Positions 1 through 6,505 of a stretch of 64,000 bases of DNA are shown here, one piece after another. Origin of the DNA: Anaerolineales bacterium (GTDB taxonomy: Bacteria > Chloroflexota > Anaerolineae > Anaerolineales > Villigracilaceae); assembly GCA_013140605.1 (NCBI GenBank), contig JABFSL010000013.1:29490-93489 (forward strand), written 5' to 3'. The notes below the pieces were generated by a model. The model did no database searches. It saw only the letters and a program-made list of their open reading frames with translations, and was not told where the DNA came from. The position numbers and the translations under genes are program-made. How positions within the stretch are numbered: the first letter of the stretch is position 1; the number at the start of each line of letters is the position of its first letter.

Positions 1-546
1 CTGTTGGCGCTCACATTATTCGGCATGGCGCTATGGACTGCCTTTGGACATAAATATGGCTTTCATGATTCAAGTAAAAAAGGTAAGTGGTCGCTGCCAT
101 CCAAATTATCAGCGGCGTTCCTGGTTGTTCTCATTATCCAGATCACTTATGGCGGGTTCACAGCAGGACTCAAGGCCGGCCATGTTTCAGATACCTGGCC
201 TCTGATGTTGGGGACATTAATTCCGCCCAATTTATTCGCTTCGTGGGTCAACATATTTGAATCTCCGCAAACGATTGTATTCATTCACCGCTGGTTCGCA
301 TGGCTGGGAATGATCCTTGTGCCTGTAATTTATTACGTTGTCAAAAAACAAAATTATCCCGCTGACATCCAAAACGGACTTAAATGGCTGATCGGTGTGG
401 TTGCGTTGCAAATCGCTTTGGGCGTGCTTACCATCCTGTCTTATGTCAACATTGTGATCGCCTTGCTGCATCAAGCCAATGCCATTTTGCTGCTTGGCCT
501 TGCCGTGTATTTCATCCACAGGTTCAGAGCGTTGGACAGGAAATAG
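1..546 (+). CDS. ctaA: Heme A synthase (COX15/CtaA family), C-terminal part
   Basis: The gene is cut by the left edge of the window; about 181 residues of the C-terminal half remain. The visible part has four hydrophobic segments and the family-typical stretch 'GGFTAGLKAGHVSDTWPLM', which precedes the second pair of heme-ligand helices; histidines in 'FIHRWFAW' and 'LLHQAN' fit the haem-binding positions. CtaA/Cox15 converts heme O to heme A in the cytoplasmic membrane for cytochrome c oxidase, so the organism probably makes an aa3-type oxidase. The family assignment is firm; whether it is the Cox15 or CtaA subtype cannot be settled from half the protein. A strong hairpin follows directly. 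Confidence 0.85.
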   Translation: MLALTLFGMALWTAFGHKYGFHDSSKKGKWSLPSKLSAAFLVVLIIQITYGGFTAGLKAGHVSDTWPLMLGTLIPPNLFASWVNIFESPQTIVFIHRWFAWLGMILVPVIYYVVKKQNYPADIQNGLKWLIGVVALQIALGVLTILSYVNIVIALLHQANAILLLGLAVYFIHRFRALDRK

Positions 547-558
547 ATAATCCCAACG

Positions 559-596
559 AAAAAAGCGATGATGGAAATTTCCATCATCGCTTTTTT
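559..596. terminator. Perfect palindromic terminator after ctaA
   Basis: A 19-bp perfect inverted repeat with no loop (each arm A6 then GCGATGATGGAAA, or its complement) starts 13 bases after the stop codon of the heme A synthase gene and ends in six T. It is symmetric, so it could stop transcription from either side. Confidence 0.8.
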
Positions 597-619
597 GATT
601 CATAAACTGATATTCTCGC

Positions 620-871
620 CTTACGCACTTTTCACTAAGCCATATTCTCGGCTCGGATTGCGGACTTTTGTAGATTAGCTATTAAACCTAGCAAAAAACT
701 TTAGCCGCGAATTTCGCAGATTTACGCGAATACCAAGAAATCTGTGAGAATTCGTGAAATTCGCGGCTGAATTTCGGGTTTTGTATTGCTCGGTTAATTT
801 GTAAAAATTCAATAGTCCGCTTCTTGCATAAAACGCGGGCTAAAGTCTGCGATCCAGAATTTTTGCGTAAG
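620..871. repeat. MITE-like palindromic element with TTACGCA ends
   Basis: This 252-bp stretch lies in a 510-bp gap without a gene. Its ends form an inverted repeat (CTTACGCA at 620-627, TGCGTAAG at 864-871), and further paired segments are nested inside (GCGGACT with AGTCCGC, and GCGAATTTCGC with GTGAAATTCGCGG). No reading frame of interest is seen. Elements at 43667-43786 and 46472-46628 have the same outer ends; the first also shares the inner CGCGAATT-type core. Confidence 0.65.
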
Positions 872-891
872 GTGAGTAATATTATCAGAAG

Positions 892-1039
892 CCACTCCGA
901 AGGAGTGGAATGATTGTAGTAGTTAAATAGAAATATCAGAACCCCGAAGGGGTGTCATAGCACACAAAATCCATATCATCCCTTCGGGGTTTGGACTCTT
1001 TCATATAACTTTCTATAATCCTGCCATCCCTTCGGGATT
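892..1039. repeat. Cluster of short REP-like palindromes
   Basis: Four small palindromes occur in a row: CCACTCCGAAGGAGTGG (892-908), ACCCCGAAGGGGT (941-953), ATCCCTTCGGGGT (977-989) and CATCCCTTCGGGATT (1025-1039). Almost the same series, with the same intervening words (GTGTCAT, CTATAATC), recurs at about 46485-46616. This is a dispersed intergenic repeat and has no coding content. Confidence 0.65.
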
Positions 1040-1056
1040 AACCTGTTGTAAAGCCA

Positions 1057-1248
1057 CTACTTGTTACGTTTCGTCGTAAGTGATACACCGATCATGCCGA
1101 GGGCAAGCCCGATCACTGAACCAGCCCATGAAAAGAAATTCAAAAAGAAAGTGGACTCGAGCACATGGATGACCATCAAAAAGGGCAGGATAATGCCCAA
1201 TAGCATCAGGAACAGGCCAAGGCCAAGAAGGAAGCGTGGAGATCTCAT
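1057..1248 (-). CDS. Small two-helix membrane protein
   Basis: A 63-residue protein made almost entirely of two hydrophobic segments (about residues 6-27 and 34-56) with a basic N-terminus and a basic tail ending 'TTKRNK'. Its ATG overlaps the TGA of the upstream ABC ATPase gene in an ATGA overlap, so it is translationally coupled and is the last gene of the importer operon. I do not recognise a family. It may be an accessory subunit of the transporter, but this rests only on position. Repeats rather than a clear terminator follow it. Confidence 0.6.
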   Translation of the reverse strand: MRSPRFLLGLGLFLMLLGIILPFLMVIHVLESTFFLNFFSWAGSVIGLALGMIGVSLTTKRNK

Positions 1249-2291
1249 TTTGGTTGATAAAGCCAGCAGGCCACAAAGTGTCCGGGTTCAGGTTCAAAAT
1301 CCACTGGTTCTTTTTCATCACATAACCCTGCGATGGCCTGTGCGCAGCGTGGATGAAAACGGCATCCTCTGGGAGGATTAACCAAACTCGGCGGCTCACC
1401 CGGCGGCACTTCCTTGTACGTTTCAGCATTACGCGCATCGGGATCAGAGGTGGCGGCGAGCAAAGCCATCGTGTATGGATGCAATGGATTATCAAGCAGG
1501 CGGCGCGTTTCTGCTTTTTCAACAAGGTTGCCCGCGTACATCACGAAAATGCGCGCGGAAAAATATTTTACAGTCGAAAGATCATGCGTAATATAAATCA
1601 CTGTGAGATTATATTTTTCCTGCAAAGCATGCAGGAGTTTCAAAATTTCAACCCGCACTGAAGCATCCAGCATGGAAACTGGTTCATCGGCCACAATGAG
1701 TTTTGGCTCAAGGATCATGGCGCGCGCAATCACAACACGCTGCTGCTGGCCGCCGCTTAACATGTGCGGAAACTTTGTTAAAAAATCATCGGCGGGATGA
1801 AGCTTCACTTCGCTCATCACCTTGCGAATGCGCTGTAATCGTTCCGCTTTATTTTTCACACCGCTGATAATGAGAGGCTCCTCCAAAATTTGTTCGATAT
1901 TCATAAAAGGCGCGAGCGCACTGTAGGGATCCTGTTGAACATAACCGACTTCAAATCGATAGGAGCGCATGTCTTTATTGGTGAGCTGCGCGAGATTTTT
2001 TCCGTCGAAAATGACTTCACCACTTGTGGGAATATTAAGACCGATGATCGTTTTCATGAGACTCGACTTGCCGCATCCTGACTCACCGACAACTGCCACT
2101 GTTTCCCCTGCAGCCAACTCAAAGCTGACGCCATCCACAGCTTTGACATTTCCCACACGACCGAAACCGAATCGACGCAGTTCATACCACACATGCAGAT
2201 CACGAATCGATAGCAAGGTCTCCCTGGGCTCTTCAATGTTAACTGTCATTTTATTTGCCTTTCTTAATTCGGTGATCGTATCTGTGTTCAT
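1245..2291 (-). CDS. Oligopeptide/dipeptide ABC transporter ATPase (OppF-like)
   Basis: ABC ATPase of 348 residues: Walker A 'GESGCGKSS', Q-loop 'QQDP', signature 'LSGGQQQR', Walker B 'LIVADEP' and H-loop 'ITHD'. The C-terminal oligopeptide-transporter extension with 'GCRFHPRCAQA' and a terminal Cys (putative Fe-S or metal cluster region of the Opp/Dpp family) is present. It powers uptake together with the OppD-like ATPase at 3003. The D-loop reads 'SMLDAS' instead of 'SALDVS', a mild change. Two starts are possible: the ATG at 2291 with AGGATAGGT upstream, or an ATG at 2249 with AAAGG upstream. Substrate is not certain; peptides are the family default. Confidence 0.9.
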   Translation of the reverse strand: MNTDTITELRKANKMTVNIEEPRETLLSIRDLHVWYELRRFGFGRVGNVKAVDGVSFELAAGETVAVVGESGCGKSSLMKTIIGLNIPTSGEVIFDGKNLAQLTNKDMRSYRFEVGYVQQDPYSALAPFMNIEQILEEPLIISGVKNKAERLQRIRKVMSEVKLHPADDFLTKFPHMLSGGQQQRVVIARAMILEPKLIVADEPVSMLDASVRVEILKLLHALQEKYNLTVIYITHDLSTVKYFSARIFVMYAGNLVEKAETRRLLDNPLHPYTMALLAATSDPDARNAETYKEVPPGEPPSLVNPPRGCRFHPRCAQAIAGLCDEKEPVDFEPEPGHFVACWLYQPK

Positions 2292-2323
2292 AAATACCTA
2301 TCCTTTAGATTTCAAAGTCCGGG

Positions 2324-2905
2324 TCATCTTCTGTATTCTGTGGCCGAGCCAAATCCAGTTTGTAAGCCTTTCAAACATTCCATCATGCCGAGGTGGCGGC
2401 AGTCATGTGAAAGAAAGATCAGCAGGTTCAAGCGGATGTTCTGCAGTTTTTTCTTTAACTCTTCATCCACATCATCAAAATTGGGATAACGCTCATCGAG
2501 CAATTCAACGAACTTCTCCAACGCGCTGTAGGAACGGCATAGATAATCCATCAACTCGTTGATCGGGGGAATGGGCAGGGTAGACGCAGCTTCGTCGGAC
2601 AAGCCCGTGCCAACCGTGGCATTCAATTCCGTGGGAAAGCCCCATTTTTGAGCGAGTTCCTCCCTGGCCCAAATCTCTTTGGCCTCGCCAAAATCCACGC
2701 CAAGTTGAGGGTTGCGTTCCAAAACAACCGCTTTCAAAAAATCCGATTCTCGCGCAAGATGCCAGAGGTGAAATCCAATCGAAGTGCTGTAGCCTTTCGG
2801 CTTCCAGTGCAATTGATCCTCATCCAGATCTCTGGCAAATTCGATCACAACTTTATGAATATCTTTGAACATATACAGGACATCGTAGAGAGCTTGGGAT
2901 GACAT
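2324..2905 (-). CDS. DinB-like (DinB_2) family protein
   Basis: A 193-residue four-helix protein of the DinB/YfiT metal-binding superfamily. The histidine pattern 'HLWHLAR' near residue 50 and 'SHDCRH' near residue 170 matches the family's metal triad. The ATG at 2905 is preferred because AAAGGAAA lies 6-7 bases upstream; an upstream TTG lacks this. Members are often thiol-dependent transferases or are of unknown function. It sits between the two ATPase genes of the importer, where DinB proteins are not usual, and its spacing (32 bp to the next gene) suggests cotranscription. Its role in transport, if any, is unknown. Confidence 0.8.
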   Translation of the reverse strand: MSSQALYDVLYMFKDIHKVVIEFARDLDEDQLHWKPKGYSTSIGFHLWHLARESDFLKAVVLERNPQLGVDFGEAKEIWAREELAQKWGFPTELNATVGTGLSDEAASTLPIPPINELMDYLCRSYSALEKFVELLDERYPNFDDVDEELKKKLQNIRLNLLIFLSHDCRHLGMMECLKGLQTGFGSATEYRR

Positions 2906-3002
2906 GGAGTTTCCTTTTATCAATTAATCAAACCTGACATGTCTTATCAGCAGCCTTTGCATTGACAAAGAGTCGCCCCGCAGACATGCCAGTTTGTTTT
3001 TT

Positions 3003-3965
3003 TTATTCATGCAGCCAGCACTTTACCTTGCGGTTTCCTTTTTGGAAAACGGGAGGCTCCTCACCGCATTTTTCGAATCGAAATGGACAACGCGCCGCAA
3101 AGCGACAACCCTTGGGCGGGTTCATTAAACTTGGTGGTTGACCAGTGATGAACATGGGGTCTGATTCACTGCGGAGGCGGGGCACGCTTGCCATGAGCAT
3201 CTGCGAATATGGATGCAAAGGCGCGGGGAAGAAATCCTTGGCGTCGCCCGTCTCCACGATCTGGCCCGCATACATGATCGCAACCTCATCCGCAAGTTCA
3301 CTGGATGTGGCAATATCGTGCGTAATGAGGATGAAGGATGTGCCGAGTTCATGTTTGATGCGCTTGAGCACATTCATGATGTTGGCCTGTGTGAGCAAAT
3401 CCAACGCGGATGTGGGTTCATCCAAAACAATGAGACTGGGAGAAGTGACAAGCGCCATCGCCAGCGCCACACGCTGACGCATACCGCCGCTCAATTCAAA
3501 TGGATAGCGGTCGACAAAATCAAGCGGAACTCCCACGTGCTGGAACATTTTATGCACAAGGATCAAGGCTTCAGCCTTGCTTAGCTGCAAATGGATCATG
3601 GCGGGTTCAGCCACCTGGTCGCCGACTTTCAACACGGGGTTTAGCGCGTTCATGGCGGCCTGCGGCACCAGCGACATTCCCACCCAGCGCACGCTCTGGC
3701 GGTATTCTTCATCACTGAGAGTCATAACATCTATGCCATGCAAATTCACCATGCCTGAATATTTTTCAACGTTACGCGGCAGGAGGCGCAACAAAGCCTT
3801 GGAAAGCGATGTTTTACCGCATCCCGATTCACCAAGAATGACGACCGCGCGGTTTGAATCAAGTTCAAAATCAACACCATCCACAGCCTGAACAACACCG
3901 GAAGTGGTTTTGAAATGCAGAACAAGATTTTCAATATGAAGCAGGTTTTTCTGTGTACTGTTCAT
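3003..3965 (-). CDS. Oligopeptide/dipeptide ABC transporter ATPase (OppD-like)
   Basis: A 320-residue ABC ATPase with Walker A 'GESGCGKTS', signature 'LSGGMRQR', Walker B 'LIVLDEP', D-loop 'SALD' and H-loop 'ITHD', followed by the Opp/Dpp C-terminal region 'GCRFAARCPFRFEKC'. It pairs with the OppF-like ATPase to drive the two permeases upstream. Its ATG overlaps the stop of the OppC-like gene by four bases (ATGA). Sequence is canonical for the family; only the substrate is uncertain. Confidence 0.92.
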   Translation of the reverse strand: MNSTQKNLLHIENLVLHFKTTSGVVQAVDGVDFELDSNRAVVILGESGCGKTSLSKALLRLLPRNVEKYSGMVNLHGIDVMTLSDEEYRQSVRWVGMSLVPQAAMNALNPVLKVGDQVAEPAMIHLQLSKAEALILVHKMFQHVGVPLDFVDRYPFELSGGMRQRVALAMALVTSPSLIVLDEPTSALDLLTQANIMNVLKRIKHELGTSFILITHDIATSSELADEVAIMYAGQIVETGDAKDFFPAPLHPYSQMLMASVPRLRSESDPMFITGQPPSLMNPPKGCRFAARCPFRFEKCGEEPPVFQKGNRKVKCWLHE

Positions 3966-5299
3966 GTCTCTCTCAATTTGGGATTAAAGACGCGGTCCAG
4001 TGCAAACCCGAGGACTGCGAAGCCAAGCCCGGTGATCATCAGCAGGACAGCAGGTTCAAGAACCCAATAATAGTAGCCTTTGTATAACGCGCCGTTGGAT
4101 TGGGCATCCTGAATGATCTTTCCCCAGGTAGGGAGCACAGGGTCGCCCAAACCGATCACAGCGAGGGATGCTTCCAGAAATACAAAGGCTGGAATGGATT
4201 GCACCAGACTCGGAATCAATAAGGGAATCATGCGCGGGATCAGGTAAAGAAAAATAATGCGTGAACTGCTCGCACCATATGCGCGCGCCGCCTCGATGTA
4301 CATGGATTCCTTGACCTGCAAAAAAATGGCGCGATACCCTTTAATCGCCCCGGTAAATATGTTCAGCAGAATCGTGGCACCGAGGATCACCCATATACTG
4401 CGAGAGTAGAACGTCCCGATCATGATCAGGATGGCAAGGAGTGGCAGGACGAGATTCACCTCTGTAATACGCTGGATCAATTCGTCCACCCAGCCCGCAT
4501 ACCACGCGCCAATCGCGGCGATGATCATGGTAAGGATGGAAGTACCCATCGAGGCGATCAGTCCAAAGGCCAGGGCTACCGGCACCCCCCATAATAATGG
4601 GAGTGTCAGATCGCGGCGTTCATGGTCCGTACCAGCCAGCCCGAAGACCTGTCCGTGAAGAACAAATTCCGCATCCATGGTTGAAGCAGGTTCGAAGGTG
4701 GTACCGGTAATAAGGAGTTGATATTTCCCTTTCAACGGTGTATCGCCATCAGGCGCGGTGAACAAGGCCGGGATGACGTCCTCTGCCCGTAGTTTGGCAC
4801 GCAGCTTCTCGTCCTGAGAGAAGCGGTATGTAAATTCATTTCCGATGGCAAAGTTTGCGATCCTGATCTTTCTATCATCAGGCGTCAATAATTCAATCGA
4901 AACGAACGGCTGTTTCTCATCAAAAGTGGATGTGAAATAAAAGAGCATTTCCTGCGGAAAAAAATCGTAGGAAAAATCGAACGCGTAGGTCATCTCAACC
5001 GTTGATAAGCCGTTATCGCCGGGTATCACCTTTTTTTCGATCAGACCATCAGAGGTGTTTACCGCAAATGATTCGGAATATTTTTTGCTGGAAAAATAGT
5101 TGATCCAGGCGGGCGGCGCAAATCTGGGGTTTTGATACCAAACATCCTCCCCACCGCGCCACATTCGCACCGCTTCAGAGTAAGGGATGGCGATTACGGT
5201 ATAGACTGCGACGGCAACCAGCACGAATACCACCAATAGACCAGCGATGGCCGATGGATATTGAAGGAGTTTTTTGAATGAGTTCCGTAAAGTATTCAT
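3962..5299 (-). CDS. ABC transporter permease (OppC-like) with large extracytoplasmic insertion
   Basis: A 445-residue permease, against about 280-320 for usual OppC/DppC. The N-terminal helix lies at about residues 15-38. The family motif, here 'GTDHERRDL' in place of 'GTDxxGRD', appears only near residue 225, so roughly 150 extra residues, rich in beta-type sequence, separate helix 1 from the transport core. The rest is standard, with five more helices and the EAA-type loop 'EAARAYGASSSRIIFLYLIP'. The extra part would sit outside the membrane next to the equally unusual binding protein. The ATG start lies 5 bases after the previous stop. Confidence 0.88.
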   Translation of the reverse strand: MNTLRNSFKKLLQYPSAIAGLLVVFVLVAVAVYTVIAIPYSEAVRMWRGGEDVWYQNPRFAPPAWINYFSSKKYSESFAVNTSDGLIEKKVIPGDNGLSTVEMTYAFDFSYDFFPQEMLFYFTSTFDEKQPFVSIELLTPDDRKIRIANFAIGNEFTYRFSQDEKLRAKLRAEDVIPALFTAPDGDTPLKGKYQLLITGTTFEPASTMDAEFVLHGQVFGLAGTDHERRDLTLPLLWGVPVALAFGLIASMGTSILTMIIAAIGAWYAGWVDELIQRITEVNLVLPLLAILIMIGTFYSRSIWVILGATILLNIFTGAIKGYRAIFLQVKESMYIEAARAYGASSSRIIFLYLIPRMIPLLIPSLVQSIPAFVFLEASLAVIGLGDPVLPTWGKIIQDAQSNGALYKGYYYWVLEPAVLLMITGLGFAVLGFALDRVFNPKLRET

Positions 5300-5303
5300 A
5301 AAG

Positions 5304-6425
5304 TTACTGGCCTATTTTCACTCTTGGATCAACCAAGACATAAATGAAGTCAAGCAGAAACACGGTCAAGGCAAGCAGGTATGCAAAGATAATGGTCGAG
5401 CCAACGATAATGGGGATGTCATATTGACCGATCGCCTGGAAAAGCGTTCTGCCCAACCCCGGCCAGAGAAAGACGGTTTCTGTAAATAACGCTCCCGTCC
5501 ATAAGCCGATGATGAGCAATGAAAAGTTTGTGATGATGGTGGGCAAGGTGGGACGCAAAATATACGCCCGCTCAATATCCCGTGACGGAAGACCTTTTGC
5601 CTTGGCCATATCCACATAGTCTTCACTTGAGTAGATCAAAAAGAAAGTCCGATAGTTATAAACACTGATGAAAAATGAACTAAGCACCAGGGAAAGGCCT
5701 GGCAAAATCAAATGCTGTAAGACGCTGACGGCATAATCAAAGGTATTTAACGGTGGCGGGGAATCCACCATGCCGCCGAAGGGCAGTACTTTGAAAGCAG
5801 CCGCAAAGATCAAAATGAGGAATATCCCATAGAACCACGGCGGCACAGCAGAGGTGGGGGAAAGCGCAATAACAAATTTATCCCAGAAGTTTCCATAATT
5901 GCGTGAAAGGGAAAGCGCAAAAAATATACTGGAGAAAAAAAGGAATAACTGTGAGGTGCCCATTAAGAGCAAAGTGGCAGGCAAACGTTCCAGTAGGATC
6001 AAGCGCACCTGTTTGGAGCCACTGTCGCTGGTTATATTGATCGCGCGCCCAAGGTTCAATTGCAGAGCGTTTGTCAAGAATCTGGCATTTCGTATCGCAA
6101 TGGGGGTATCCAATCCCTGTCGTTTTTCCTCCAATGCAATCTTTTCCTGTATTAGATTTTTACGAACCTCAGGATCCATTTGTTTGACAGATGGGTTGGC
6201 GAGGAAAGATTGTGTAATTCGATCCCTGATCTCGCCTTTTATGATCTGGTCTACAAACCCGCCCATGTTGGCTATCACAATGGTCAGGTAGATGCCGATC
6301 ACAACTGTGATAAACAATGTCAATAAACGCACGCTGACATAACGCATCACCCGCAAAAACGAACTGTTGCTCGCGGGTTTTTTTATAACCAATTTTTCAG
6401 AAGGAACATGGGCGGTAACAGACAT
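5304..6425 (-). CDS. ABC transporter permease (OppB-like)
   Basis: About 373 residues from the ATG at 6425, chosen because GAGGT lies 5 bases upstream and because the 15 residues further upstream are poor in character. An N-terminal helix (about 38-60) is followed by an extracytoplasmic loop of some 90-100 residues, then five helices with the EAA-type loop 'DMAKAKGLPSRDIERAYIL'. OppB-like subunits form the translocation pore with OppC-like partners. The C-terminus 'YVLVDPRVKIGQ' is typical of the family. It is somewhat longer than the common 310-330 residues. Confidence 0.9.
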   Translation of the reverse strand: MSVTAHVPSEKLVIKKPASNSSFLRVMRYVSVRLLTLFITVVIGIYLTIVIANMGGFVDQIIKGEIRDRITQSFLANPSVKQMDPEVRKNLIQEKIALEEKRQGLDTPIAIRNARFLTNALQLNLGRAINITSDSGSKQVRLILLERLPATLLLMGTSQLFLFFSSIFFALSLSRNYGNFWDKFVIALSPTSAVPPWFYGIFLILIFAAAFKVLPFGGMVDSPPPLNTFDYAVSVLQHLILPGLSLVLSSFFISVYNYRTFFLIYSSEDYVDMAKAKGLPSRDIERAYILRPTLPTIITNFSLLIIGLWTGALFTETVFLWPGLGRTLFQAIGQYDIPIIVGSTIIFAYLLALTVFLLDFIYVLVDPRVKIGQ

Positions 6426-6505
6426 GGAGACCTCACAATCGGCGGGAATTAAGGGTGGGGTATTTCCCAATACCCCACCCTTAATTTTAGAATTTCAAAC
6501 TTGAC

